A stretch of 64,000 nucleotides of DNA from Anthocerotibacter panamensis C109 (GCF_018389385.1 NZ_CP062698.1:3103501-3167500); one strand, 5' to 3'; shown: positions 7,790 through 15,918, counted from the stretch's first letter. Notes: a model not told the origin generated them from the letters alone. Numbers and translations are program-made.

Positions 7790-8974
7790 ATGGTCAGCAA
7801 ATCCCTCCAATGGACCCTCCAGACCCTGACAGCAGGGCTATGGTTGAGTATTTTCAGTGGTGCTCCAGCTCAAGCTGTGGGCGTTTCTTTCACCCAAGTC
7901 GCCAGTACGAGTAGTTCCTTTTCCAGTCTTGGGAGTAACGCGTCGATCAATAACGCGGGGACCATAGTTTTCCAGGGTTCGCTCAGCAGTGGAGGTAACG
8001 GTATTTTCACGGGGGACGGGGGCACGCTCACCACCATTGCGACCACAGGGAGTAGCTTCTCCAGTTTCGGGAACACCGCTTCGATCAATAGTGCGGGCAC
8101 GGTGGCTTTTTCCGCCAATAGCGCAACGGGACAAGGTGTCTTCACCGGAGGCGGAGGAGCCCTCACCCCTATCGCCGACAACAGTGGTACCTTCCTATTC
8201 TTCAACACCAGCCCTGCCATCAACGACTCAGGAACAGTGGCTTTTGGCGCACTCTTTGGTATCGCTAACACCGGAATTTTCGCCGGGAATGGGGGAGTAC
8301 TCACGACGATTGCGACCGACAGTGGCCCCTTCGCAGGATTTAGCAACACCGTCGCAATTAACAATTCAGGCACAGTAGCCTTCCGCGCACTGCTCGACGC
8401 CGGGGTCAATGGCGAAGGAATTTTTAGCGTGAACGGGGGAGCTACCACGACCATCGTCGATAACCTCAATGGCGCGTTCTCGAGCTTTGGTAACCCTTCT
8501 CTGAGCAGTGTGGGCTCGACCTCCTTTCTGGCTACGACTAGCACAGGCGCGGGCGTGTACAGCGTGAGTGGGGGGGCTCTGGTTACGATTGCAGACAATT
8601 TTAGTGCCAACACGCCTTTTCAAGGATTTGTCGGAGGGAATGGAACGGCGATCAATAGTTTGGGTACAGTAGCCTTTCGCGCCAATCTCAGAGGCGGTGG
8701 CGGCGGTATCTTTGTCGGCTCTGACCCCCTGACGGACTCGGTGATCCGCATTGGCGATGCCCTATTTGGCTCGACTGTGACCAACCTCCAACTGGGCTCA
8801 CAAAGTCTGAATGACAACAATCAGCTCACCTTCCTCGCAACCCTGGCGGATGGTCGTCAGGTCTTAACCCGCGCGGATATTCCGAATACACAAACCGTAC
8901 CTGAGCCAGCCTCGCTTGTGGGGATGGCGGCGCTAGGGCTGTGGGGTACTTTCGCTGCGCGTAAGAAGAAGTAG
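7790..8974 (+). CDS. Secreted PEP-CTERM repeat protein (DUF7453-like beta repeats)
   Basis: From ATG 7790 (AGAGG just upstream) the protein has 394 residues: an N-terminal signal peptide ending near GAPAQA, then about six repeats of some 45-60 residues. Each repeat contains a variant of AINNSGTVAF, followed by GIF-G-GG, LTTIA and FSSFG-like elements. The C-terminus is a textbook PEP-CTERM sorting tail: VPEPAS, a hydrophobic stretch and RKKK. Such proteins are processed by an exosortase and exported to the surface or matrix. The frame extends upstream to 7736, but that part lacks a signal. The next gene is HpsJ-like, a family linked to cyanobacterial exosortase export. Confidence 0.85.
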   Translation: MVSKSLQWTLQTLTAGLWLSIFSGAPAQAVGVSFTQVASTSSSFSSLGSNASINNAGTIVFQGSLSSGGNGIFTGDGGTLTTIATTGSSFSSFGNTASINSAGTVAFSANSATGQGVFTGGGGALTPIADNSGTFLFFNTSPAINDSGTVAFGALFGIANTGIFAGNGGVLTTIATDSGPFAGFSNTVAINNSGTVAFRALLDAGVNGEGIFSVNGGATTTIVDNLNGAFSSFGNPSLSSVGSTSFLATTSTGAGVYSVSGGALVTIADNFSANTPFQGFVGGNGTAINSLGTVAFRANLRGGGGGIFVGSDPLTDSVIRIGDALFGSTVTNLQLGSQSLNDNNQLTFLATLADGRQVLTRADIPNTQTVPEPASLVGMAALGLWGTFAARKKK

Positions 8975-8995
8975 CCCTGCTCATGGGGTCTGCGA

Positions 8996-9706
8996 ATGAA
9001 ACCACTTTTTATCGACAACGCTTCTTGGCTGCGCCTGTGCTGCCGTTGGGTGGGTTCTGGCATCCTCCTGCTCGCCCTGATGGACCTGATTGCGCTGTTT
9101 ACGCCGCCACACTTCACGGACCCGGTCTGGGAACTACAACTGGTAGGTCAACTGGTCGAGCGGGCTCCGGCTCCTCTGTTGGGGCTGGTGCTGGTTTTTT
9201 TTGCAGAAGCGACGGGCAGAGTCAAGGCCAGCCTCACCGTCCTGTCTGGTCTATGTATCCTGGCGGGTGTCCTGTTTTTGGCCCTAGTCTCCCTGGGGAC
9301 GAGTGCCACCGGGCGTATCAACAGCCAGAACGACCAGCAGGTTGCCGCTCAGTATCTCCAGCAGGTGACGCAGATCCAGCAGCGCAAAAACATCCTCAAC
9401 CAAGCCACAGCCAAAAATCTGGATGAGGCTTTTGCAGTCCTCAACCAGCGGCAGAGTACAGGCGGGGCCAAAAACGCCCGAGACCTCAAAGAGCGCATGT
9501 TCTCACAACTGACCCAGGCTGAACAAACCCTCCGTACCCAGGCGCAAGCCACGCGGCGGGGGCTCAAATTTGAACTGCTGAAGAATGCCTTGAAGTGGAA
9601 TCTCAGCGCGGTGATAGCGGGTTTTGTGTATTTGGCTCTCGGCTGGTTTGGCTTTTGGCGCAACCGGATGGCCTGGAACTGGAGCCCCAGTCCGTTCGAG
9701 CGGTAG
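8996..9706 (+). CDS. HpsJ-like membrane protein (exosortase/polysaccharide-export associated)
   Basis: The 236-residue product has three or four membrane helices: WVGSGILLLALMDLIALF near the start, a second around APAPLLGLVLVFF, a third around LTVLSGLCILAGVLFLAL, and one near the C-terminus (VIAGFVYLALGWFGFW). A central coiled-coil-like, Gln-rich region (about 105-195) lies between the last two. The early stretch PPHFTDPVWELQLVGQLVER is close to my memory of HpsJ proteins, which take part in hormogonium polysaccharide secretion and occur with cyanoexosortases. It begins 22 bases after the PEP-CTERM gene, so the two probably form an operon. Exact role unproven. Confidence 0.7.
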   Translation: MKPLFIDNASWLRLCCRWVGSGILLLALMDLIALFTPPHFTDPVWELQLVGQLVERAPAPLLGLVLVFFAEATGRVKASLTVLSGLCILAGVLFLALVSLGTSATGRINSQNDQQVAAQYLQQVTQIQQRKNILNQATAKNLDEAFAVLNQRQSTGGAKNARDLKERMFSQLTQAEQTLRTQAQATRRGLKFELLKNALKWNLSAVIAGFVYLALGWFGFWRNRMAWNWSPSPFER

Positions 9707-9822
9707 CAAGTGCGCTTCGCAGACTATTTTGGATGCATCCGATCCCTGATTCCTATCTTCCATTAAGATGTGTATAGATTTCTTAATCTTTTTAGGATTT
9801 TGTCCTCTCGTTGGGGCATGAG

Positions 9823-10539
9823 ATGCTTCAGGTCACTGACCTCACGGTTCGCTACGGTCCCACGACCGCCCTCGAAAACATCACCCTGGACCTGCCCAGC
9901 CATCGTGTCGTCGGCATTATTGGCCCCAACGGGGCGGGCAAGAGTACCCTCATCAAGGCGATGCTGGGGCTGGTCCCCGTCGTGCAGGGGCAGGTCCTCC
10001 TCAGCGGGAAGCCGCTCGTCCCGCAGCGCAAGCGCGTGGCCTATGTACCGCAGCGCTCGGCTATCGATTGGGATTTCCCGGCGACTGTAACCGATGTCGT
10101 GGCGATGGGGCTCACTCCCTACCTGAACTGGTCTGCCAATTTTGGAGAGGAACAACGCGCTCTAGTCAGCGAAGCTCTGGGACGGGTACGTATGGAATCC
10201 TTCAGCAAACAGCGCATCGGGGAGTTGTCGGGAGGACAGCAGCAACGGGTTTTTCTGGCCCGTGCTCTGGTACAACAGGAAGTAGCTGTCTATATGTTCG
10301 ACGAACCCTTTATCGGCGTTGACCAGACTACCGAACAGGTGATCCTGGATGTCTTTGACCAATTGCGTGCTGAAGGGAAACTCGTCTTGGTCGTCAATCA
10401 CGACCTCGGACAGGTAGTCAAACGCTACGACGACATTCTTATGCTCAGGACGGATTTGGTCTGCTATGGACCGCGCGAGCAAGTCTTTAACGCAGAAAAC
10501 CTCAACCGGGCCTACGCAGGTCAGGTTGCGCTGGTCTAG
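9823..10539 (+). CDS. Metal-type ABC transporter ATP-binding protein (Mn/Zn family)
   Basis: ATPase of a MntA/ZnuC/SitB-type importer. It has Walker A GPNGAGKST, Q-loop VPQRSAIDWDFP (a segment typical of manganese/zinc/iron chelate importers), signature LSGGQQQR, Walker B VYMFDEPF and H-loop VNHDLG. ATG 9823 is chosen because it starts just before the conserved LQVTDLTVRYG; a TTG at 9811 would add four residues. The permease gene starts 11 bases downstream. The substrate-binding protein normally encoded in such operons is absent on both sides. Confidence 0.92.
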   Translation: MLQVTDLTVRYGPTTALENITLDLPSHRVVGIIGPNGAGKSTLIKAMLGLVPVVQGQVLLSGKPLVPQRKRVAYVPQRSAIDWDFPATVTDVVAMGLTPYLNWSANFGEEQRALVSEALGRVRMESFSKQRIGELSGGQQQRVFLARALVQQEVAVYMFDEPFIGVDQTTEQVILDVFDQLRAEGKLVLVVNHDLGQVVKRYDDILMLRTDLVCYGPREQVFNAENLNRAYAGQVALV

Positions 10540-10550
10540 AAGAGGTGGAC

Positions 10551-11519
10551 ATGGTTGATTTCTGGCAAGTTTTGCTCAAGGGCTGGGAATTCCTGACGTT
10601 TCCCTTCACCTTTGATTTTATTATCCGGGCCTTTTTCTCCGCCCTGATTGTCGGGACGCTCTGCGCGGTCACCGGCTCCTTCTTGATTGTCCGCCGCCTC
10701 TCTCTGTTGGGGTTGGTGGTCTCCAACTCAGTCATTCCGGGCGTGGCAATTGCCTTTTTGCTCTCTGTGAATATCTTTGCAGGCGGCTTTGTCTCGGGGG
10801 TCCTCGCTACTTTGGCGCTGAGCTGGTTACAGCTTAAGACCCGTATTAAAGAAGACGCCGCCATGGGCATTGTCATGGCGGTATTTTTCTCCCTGGGGAT
10901 CATCCTCATAACCGAGATTCAAAAAGAGAAAAAGGTAGACCTTAACGAATTTCTCTACGGCAATATCCTGGGCATTACTTATCCTGACCTCTTCACCAGC
11001 TTGGGGATCGGCATTGTTGCTCTGGTCGTCGTCTATGCCCTATTCAGGCAATTGTTGCTGTTGAGCTTTGATCCCCAGTGGACAGAAGCAGTAGGCTTGC
11101 CCGCGAACCGGCTACACTACACGCTGATGGGGCTCATCTCGCTCACGGTGGTCGCTTCGATGCAGTCGGTGGGGGTCGTCCTCACCATTGCCCTGATGAT
11201 CATCCCCGGAGCGACAGCCTATCTCATCACCAAGCGTTTCCCGACGATGATTAAAGTTGCTGTGGGATTGGGCATAGTCTCCAGCGTCCTCGGGCTCTAC
11301 ATCAGTTTCTACCAGGACATTCCTTCAGGTCCAGCGATTGTTCTGGTAAGCGCCGTGTTGCTGGTGCTGACTATTTTCCTGGGACCGTTGGTGCGCCGCT
11401 TGCCTTGGGGTGCACTCTATCAGAAGATCTACGGCGTGGTCGTGCTTAAAGACAGCAGCGAGACCGTCCCGGCGGTAGAAGCAACTACAAAACGAGAGCG
11501 CGAAATCTCGGGCCGTTAA
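10551..11519 (+). CDS. Metal-type ABC transporter permease (MntB/ZnuB family)
   Basis: The 322-residue membrane protein belongs to the ABC-3 permease family, with eight or nine hydrophobic helices. The motif region GAFLIV-like (GSFLIVRRLSLLGLVVSNSV) lies early, and the late segment VGVVLTIALMIIPGATAYL is the family's EAA-like and metal-path region. An AGAGG ribosome site sits at 10541-10545, so ATG 10551 is chosen over the GTG at 10545. It partners the ATPase just upstream; substrate is Mn or Zn by family, not decided by sequence. The last 30 residues are hydrophilic. Confidence 0.92.
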   Translation: MVDFWQVLLKGWEFLTFPFTFDFIIRAFFSALIVGTLCAVTGSFLIVRRLSLLGLVVSNSVIPGVAIAFLLSVNIFAGGFVSGVLATLALSWLQLKTRIKEDAAMGIVMAVFFSLGIILITEIQKEKKVDLNEFLYGNILGITYPDLFTSLGIGIVALVVVYALFRQLLLLSFDPQWTEAVGLPANRLHYTLMGLISLTVVASMQSVGVVLTIALMIIPGATAYLITKRFPTMIKVAVGLGIVSSVLGLYISFYQDIPSGPAIVLVSAVLLVLTIFLGPLVRRLPWGALYQKIYGVVVLKDSSETVPAVEATTKREREISGR

Positions 11520-12001
11520 ATGCGGGCTTGCTGAGCCCCTTCCAAACGCTCTAAGGCGGGTAGAAGTTGGGTCAGGGGGTCTTCTGCTACCTGGAAATAG
11601 CTGACGTGATCCGTGGCGGGCTGAGGCTTAAAGCTAGCGAGGATCAGGTGGGTACAACTGCGGCTGAGCATCAGGTTGAGCCCGCCATCGTCCCCGGTGC
11701 CACGAAAGTCGGTCCTGAGGCCCAGAATTGGAATATCCCGAGCAAAAGCAAACCCCATCTCGAAGCAACTCCCGGAGTCCGCATCCGCTCCATCCAGGAT
11801 GACAAGCACTAAACTAGCTGCCTCCAGCCCACAGATACATGTGGCGAAAATATCCCGAGGGTCGCTCAGACCGGCGCATTCCTCCTGGGGCAGAAAAACA
11901 TGGTATTCTTCGTCGCGCAGCACCGCAGCCAGATTTTTATTAAACGCAGTCTCTGCCTGGGTGAAAAGAGGAGCAGCGAGGTAGATCCAAGGAGTACTCA
12001 T
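11516..12001 (-). CDS. Nucleoside 2-deoxyribosyltransferase family protein
   Basis: A 161-residue cytosolic protein of the Nuc_deoxyrib_tr family. These enzymes transfer or hydrolyse 2-deoxyribose on nucleosides or nucleotides. It starts with the family's IYLAAPLF segment. The catalytic glutamate lies in SGSCFEMGFAFA, preceded by the substrate-binding ILDGADADSG loop. It overlaps the rnhA stop by four bases (ATGA), so it is translated by coupling to rnhA. Its 3' end overlaps the ABC permease stop by a few bases on the opposite strand. Confidence 0.82.
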   Translation of the reverse strand: MSTPWIYLAAPLFTQAETAFNKNLAAVLRDEEYHVFLPQEECAGLSDPRDIFATCICGLEAASLVLVILDGADADSGSCFEMGFAFARDIPILGLRTDFRGTGDDGGLNLMLSRSCTHLILASFKPQPATDHVSYFQVAEDPLTQLLPALERLEGAQQARI

Positions 12002-12480
12002 GCTTTGTACTGTAGGTCAGGAGGCAGATTTTTTTGGTGGGCAGCAGCGACTGCTAGCCGGTCGCAGCGTTCATTCTCAGGGTGGCCGTTGTGACCCCGG
12101 ACCCATACGAAGGTTACCTGACGCTGCTGGCAGAGGTCCAACAATTGCTCCCACAAGTCGGGATTAATGGCTGGTTTTTTGTCGCTTTTGATCCAGTTAT
12201 TCGCCTGCCATTTTTTGGCCCAACCCTTGGTGATGCCGTTGACCACGTACTGAGAATCGGAGTAGACGATAATTTTGGCTGTGGTTTCCACTTGCTGGAG
12301 GCCCTTGATCACAGCCAAGAGTTCCATGCGGTTGTTGGTGGTCCGGTCAAAACCCCCGGAGTATTCTCGCTCTCCAGATGCGTCTTTGACGATAGTGCCC
12401 CAGCCACCGGGACCGGGATTCCCTACGCAGGCTCCATCGGTATAGATGCGAATAACGGGTTTAAGCGTGGTGGTCATCAT
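11998..12480 (-). CDS. rnhA: Ribonuclease HI
   Basis: RNase HI degrades RNA in RNA-DNA hybrids. Starting at the ATG at 12480 (or 12477), the product has 160 residues, the usual length. Catalytic residues are visible: first Asp in YTDGACVGNPGPGG, Glu in NNRMELLAVI, Asp in YSDSQYVV, and the late His/Asp in RGHNGHPENERCD. The basic protrusion is KKWQANNWIKSDKK. The frame stays open upstream to 12918, but that extension runs antisense through the glutaredoxin gene and is not conserved-looking. It is coupled to the downstream deoxyribosyltransferase. Confidence 0.95.
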   Translation of the reverse strand: MMTTTLKPVIRIYTDGACVGNPGPGGWGTIVKDASGEREYSGGFDRTTNNRMELLAVIKGLQQVETTAKIIVYSDSQYVVNGITKGWAKKWQANNWIKSDKKPAINPDLWEQLLDLCQQRQVTFVWVRGHNGHPENERCDRLAVAAAHQKNLPPDLQYKA

Positions 12481-12624
12481 AGCGTGTATTTTACCGGAAG
12501 CAGCGTGCACTTGAGGACCGCAACTTCTGGACTGCCCCCCTAGTGGCGCAGCATGTGCACCCGCAGTGGGAGGACAGAGCAGCGATATTATGGAAGAGTA
12601 GCAAACACCTTGGGAATAAACACC

Positions 12625-12882
12625 ATGGCGCACGTTGAAATCTATACTTGGCAAACTTGTCCTTTCTGCATCCGCGCCAAAAGCTTGCTCAACCGCAAAG
12701 GCGTCCAGTTTACTGAGTTCCAGATTGACGGGGATGAGCGTGCCCGCGAGGCCATGGCCCAACGCAGTAAGGGCCGCCGTTCGGTACCCCAGATCTTTAT
12801 TGACGGGCAGCATGTGGGGGGGTGTGATGATATCCATGAGCTTGACCGGGTGGGTAAGCTCGACGTGCTGCTCGCTGGTTAA
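12625..12882 (+). CDS. grxC: Glutaredoxin 3
   Basis: An 85-residue glutaredoxin that reduces disulfides with glutathione. The active site is TCPFCIRAK (a CPFC variant of CPYC), followed by the cis-proline TVP-like motif SVPQIFIDG and the GGCDD glutathione-binding turn. The ATG at 12625 gives the family's standard start, HVEIYTWQ. The longer frame to 12553 is not family-like. It is divergent from rnhA. Confidence 0.95.
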   Translation: MAHVEIYTWQTCPFCIRAKSLLNRKGVQFTEFQIDGDERAREAMAQRSKGRRSVPQIFIDGQHVGGCDDIHELDRVGKLDVLLAG

Positions 12883-12929
12883 CCCGGAACTTTCCTCCCA
12901 GACCTTCGTCCGCACCAATAATAGAGCGC

Positions 12930-13382
12930 GTGGGTGAAGGCACCAAGCGAGACCTGTTGGGCGAGGGCTTTGAGGAGCAATTCAATCGTGAATTCAGGCG
13001 GGCTTTCCCAGGCGAGGGCTTTTTCTCCATAGGTGAATCGCGCTCCGGGCGCGGACGCCTCGGCGTAGCAGTCATGCCACTCACCGACCAGCTAGCCCAG
13101 TATTTTGGGGTCAAACCAGACCAGGGTGTACTGGTTACCGAAGTGCGGGAGAATAGCGCTGCTGCCCGAGCGGGCATCAAGGCGGGAGATATCCTGCTCA
13201 CGCTCAATGACGTGGCGATTGAAAACCCTCGTACTCTGGTGGATGCTCTAAAAGAAAAGGAAGGAGGACAGGTGTCGCTGCGCATCGTCCGTAACCGTCG
13301 CGAACAAACCCTCACCGCAACCTTGGAGAAGCTCATAGCCCCAACTCCGCGCCCACCCCGACCCAGTAGCCGCGCGCTCTGA
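12930..13382 (+). CDS. PDZ-domain protein without protease domain
   Basis: A 150-residue protein that starts with GTG at 12930. An N-terminal charged segment (about 1-40) precedes one PDZ domain (about 45-135), seen as GRLGVAVMPLTDQLAQYFG, GVLVTEV, ENSAAARAGIKAGDILLTLN and EGGQVSLRIVRN. It ends in a Pro/Arg tail. No signal peptide or catalytic triad is present. The PDZ is HtrA-like, so this may be a stand-alone peptide-binding adaptor or a relic of an HtrA-type gene. The start is uncertain because no clear ribosome site is seen. Confidence 0.75.
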   Translation: MGEGTKRDLLGEGFEEQFNREFRRAFPGEGFFSIGESRSGRGRLGVAVMPLTDQLAQYFGVKPDQGVLVTEVRENSAAARAGIKAGDILLTLNDVAIENPRTLVDALKEKEGGQVSLRIVRNRREQTLTATLEKLIAPTPRPPRPSSRAL

Positions 13383-13385
13383 AAC

Positions 13386-13598
13386 TCAAAGATCGGTGGG
13401 GCAACGGTAAAAAATGACCAATTCGCAGGCGGGGCAGTGGATATCAGCCCCGCTACATTCTTGGGGTGTCGGGAAGCGCGAGAGGCTTTTACCAGCGAAG
13501 GGATAGCAGACGATAGCATTGCGAAACTGAATCTTGGTGTTACAGCGGGGGCAGTTGCCGAGGTCGCGGTCGCGCAAGGTAGGGACAGTGATGATCAT
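13386..13598 (-). CDS. Small zinc-ribbon protein, unknown function
   Basis: A 70-residue frame with paired cysteines: CPRC near residue 16, a single Cys in QECSG, HCPAC near residue 54, and a final YRC. This spacing suits one zinc ribbon. The sequence starts MIITVPTLRDRDLG and is not low-complexity. It ends three bases from the stop of the convergent PDZ gene. I do not recognise the family. The cysteine pattern makes a real gene more likely than chance. Confidence 0.55.
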   Translation of the reverse strand: MIITVPTLRDRDLGNCPRCNTKIQFRNAIVCYPFAGKSLSRFPTPQECSGADIHCPACELVIFYRCPTDL

Positions 13599-13620
13599 AG
13601 TCTTATTCTAAAGGAGCATT

Positions 13621-13655
13621 GAAAAAGCCCTGGGTTTGATCCCCCAGGGCTCTTT
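13621..13655 (-). terminator. Terminator of the downstream amt gene
   Basis: On the minus strand AGAGCCCTGGG pairs with CCCAGGGCTTTTTC across a short loop, followed by a T run. It lies 15-50 bases past the amt stop. Confidence 0.85.
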
Positions 13656-13669
13656 AAGCAAGCTAAACG

Positions 13670-15259
13670 CTACTCTTGCTGCGGTTGTGGTCGCATGGTG
13701 CCCAAAGTAGGAGCAGCCGTACTGCCACCCATGGTCGGGGGGGCAAAAGATGCCTCAGGATCGGGATAGCCCCAGATCCCCATCTCCGGTACATCCAATC
13801 CAGCCAGTTCATCTTCCTGACTCACTCTGAGCCAACCAATAGCCTTCAGCACCGTAAAGAAGACAAAAGAAAAGCCAAAGGCAACCACGATGATGGCGGC
13901 GCACTCAGCTAGTTGGGCCAGCAGTTGGCCTACTCCAGAACCGTGCAGCAGACCCGTTACTGTACCCTTGACCCCGTTCCAACCGTCCCCATAGGTCCCA
14001 TCGGCGAAGATGCCCACACACACCAAGCCAAAGGCCCCATTACAAAAGTGGACCGCAATGGCCCCCACCGGGTCGTCAATCTTAAGCTTCCGCTCGATAA
14101 AAAGACCAATATCGCAAACCCAGCCTCCCGCGAGGATACCGATGATCATGGCATCAAAAGGCCCGACAAAGGCACAGGGCGCGGTGATGGCAACCAGACC
14201 AGCCAGAACCCCATTACAGGTGTAGCCAGGATCGGGCTTACCCTCAAAGATCCACATGCGGAACATCCCCGCCAGACCGCCGAAGGCTCCAGCAATCATC
14301 GTCGTGACGGCGACATTAGCGATGCGTAGGTCCGTCGCCGCCAGGGTCGAGCCAGGGTTAAACCCAAACCAACCAAAAAAGAGAATGATGACGCCCAAGA
14401 CCGCCAAGGGCAGGTTATGCCCAGGGATCGCATTGACAGAACCATCGCGGCCATACTTGCCGATACGTGGGCCAATTACGATGGCTCCAGCCAGAGCGAC
14501 TGCCCCGCCGACCATGTGTACAACCCCAGAGCCCGCGAAGTCCACAGCCCCGTGACCGAGTCCGGCATTGACGCCCAGATCAGCGAGCAGACCGCCGCCC
14601 CAAACCCAACATCCAATGACCGGATAGATGAACATGCTCACCCACAGCCCCATCAGCAAGAAGCCTTTCCAGGAGATGCGCTCAGCGGTGGAGCCGGTGG
14701 GGATCGTTGCAGCGGTGTCCATGAACACCAGTTGGAACAGGAATAAAGTCAAGACCGAGACATCGTAAAAATCGCCCTGGAGAAAAAATCCCTTGGTCCC
14801 CAAAACGTCCAACCCCCCAATCTGGAGCATCCCGTCCATAATCTTGCTGGTATCGCCCAAGGTCAGCGTCTCACCAAAGCCCCCAAACATAAAGGCAAAA
14901 CCGCAGATAAAGTAACCAGCCAGACCGACGCAGAAAACTCCCAAGTTCATCATCATGGTGTGGGCCGCATTTTTGGCGCGGCAGAAGCCCACTTCAACCA
15001 GTGCAAAACCCGCTTGCATAAAAAAGACCAGGAACCCCGTCATCAGGACCCAGGTCATATTCAATCCAACCTTCAGGTTGCCAACCGTATTGGCGACCGT
15101 GGTGAGATCAGGGGGCGATTTGCTCACCCGAGACCAATCCACCGCAGCACCAGTTGAGTCTCCGGCGGCATGGGCAGCGAAGCCCATCAAACTCAGCATT
15201 GCCACTGTCCCCAAGACAGCGAACAAAGGAATTTTTAACTTGCTTTTCAGCTCAACCAT
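13670..15259 (-). CDS. amt: Ammonium transporter (Amt family), complete copy
   Basis: Amt proteins move ammonium across the plasma membrane. From ATG 15259, which follows a GAGG site, the protein has 529 residues: a signal-like first helix ending at FAAHAA, then eleven helices. Family features include FFMQAGFALVEVGFCRAKNA, the twin-His pore region (VHMVGGAVALAGA and, later, VHFCNGAFG), and GHNLPLAVLG. The cytosolic C-terminal region LRVSQEDELAGLDVPEMG, which mediates trimer coupling and PII control, is present. A perfect NtcA-type promoter lies about 200 bases upstream. An ATG at 15274 is an alternative start. Confidence 0.95.
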   Translation of the reverse strand: MVELKSKLKIPLFAVLGTVAMLSLMGFAAHAAGDSTGAAVDWSRVSKSPPDLTTVANTVGNLKVGLNMTWVLMTGFLVFFMQAGFALVEVGFCRAKNAAHTMMMNLGVFCVGLAGYFICGFAFMFGGFGETLTLGDTSKIMDGMLQIGGLDVLGTKGFFLQGDFYDVSVLTLFLFQLVFMDTAATIPTGSTAERISWKGFLLMGLWVSMFIYPVIGCWVWGGGLLADLGVNAGLGHGAVDFAGSGVVHMVGGAVALAGAIVIGPRIGKYGRDGSVNAIPGHNLPLAVLGVIILFFGWFGFNPGSTLAATDLRIANVAVTTMIAGAFGGLAGMFRMWIFEGKPDPGYTCNGVLAGLVAITAPCAFVGPFDAMIIGILAGGWVCDIGLFIERKLKIDDPVGAIAVHFCNGAFGLVCVGIFADGTYGDGWNGVKGTVTGLLHGSGVGQLLAQLAECAAIIVVAFGFSFVFFTVLKAIGWLRVSQEDELAGLDVPEMGIWGYPDPEASFAPPTMGGSTAAPTLGTMRPQPQQE

Positions 15260-15460
15260 TGAATACACCCTCATCAGAAAGTACGTTGCCTGGGTCGAAA
15301 GTCATCCAGGATGAACGGATAAGAACGCTATAAATTGGCGCAAAAAAATCAGTTCCAATCCAACGAAGCGGGGATGGACAGAAACTTTCGGGCTGTGGGA
15401 GTTGGCCGCAATCGGGAAGCAGAGTAGATACTCTGACAAGTGGTCTTTTGAAGTCAAGTT

Positions 15461-15502
15461 ATACTATTCGGGCATGTCCGAGTGATTTGTAGCCAAAATT
15501 AC
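15461..15502 (-). promoter_or_regulatory. NtcA-activated promoter for the 13670-15259 amt gene
   Basis: GTAgccaaaatTAC at 15489-15502 is an exact GTA-N8-TAC NtcA box. On the minus strand it is followed, after exactly 22 bases, by TAGTAT at 15466-15461, which fits TAN3T. This is the canonical class II NtcA layout for nitrogen-starvation genes. The start site should fall near 15455, leaving a leader of roughly 195 bases. Confidence 0.88.
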
Positions 15503-15535
15503 AGAGAGATTAAATTAAAGATTGTGTTTAGAATT

Positions 15536-15654
15536 GATATAGTGAACATTAGGTGATTCGTAAAACCGCCCCCAGCCCCTCCCCCAAATTAACCTACGGC
15601 GCGCTTCGCTATGGGGCGGGGAGGCTTTCACAACTGAATCGAGTTCACTATATC
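15536..15654. repeat. MITE-like element with 12-bp perfect inverted ends
   Basis: GATATAGTGAAC at 15536-15547 and GTTCACTATATC at 15643-15654 are exact inverted copies, 119 bases end to end. Between them lies an imperfect GC-rich hairpin (agcccctccccc against ggggcggggaggct). There is no coding frame. This looks like a small non-autonomous transposable or palindromic repeat in the amt-amt gap. Confidence 0.6.
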
Positions 15655-15869
15655 CAACTTTATCATTTCTTGGTACATCGATAAGTACTCCAGGAAACTA
15701 TTTTTTAATAATAAATCTGCACCAAAAAAGGGCTCTGTCGATCCTTTTAGGCAAATTAGGCAAAGGGGGCTCCGGCTGTTTTAGATTTTGGTCAACTCAT
15801 TCAAAAAGCTCTCCCAGTAAGGATGTTAGGGTACAACCTAATCCAAACCCATTTTTCTCCATAAAGAGC

Positions 15870-15894
15870 CAAAAAAAAGCCCCATAAGGGGCAA
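15870..15894 (-). terminator. Terminator after the amber-interrupted amt
   Basis: On the minus strand GCCCCTTATGGGGC is followed by TTTTTTTT. It lies 25 bases beyond the downstream stop at 15919, not near the amber codon at 16144. The transcription unit is thus still organised around the full-length frame. Confidence 0.9.
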
Positions 15895-15918
15895 TGGATT
15901 GAAACCTGATTCAGAATG

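Larger units (their letters stand above)
15260..15918. other. Intergenic region between the two amt genes
   Basis: Besides the NtcA promoter, the MITE-like repeat and the terminator listed separately, this 0.66-kb stretch holds an AT-rich patch near 15690-15725 and no coding frame I would support. It separates the complete amt from the amber-interrupted copy, so each gene is its own transcription unit. Confidence 0.6.

Noticed and set aside
12481-12918. 146-codon N-terminal extension of RNase HI
   Set aside because: It lies antisense to the glutaredoxin gene and has no domain; RNase HI is complete from 12480.
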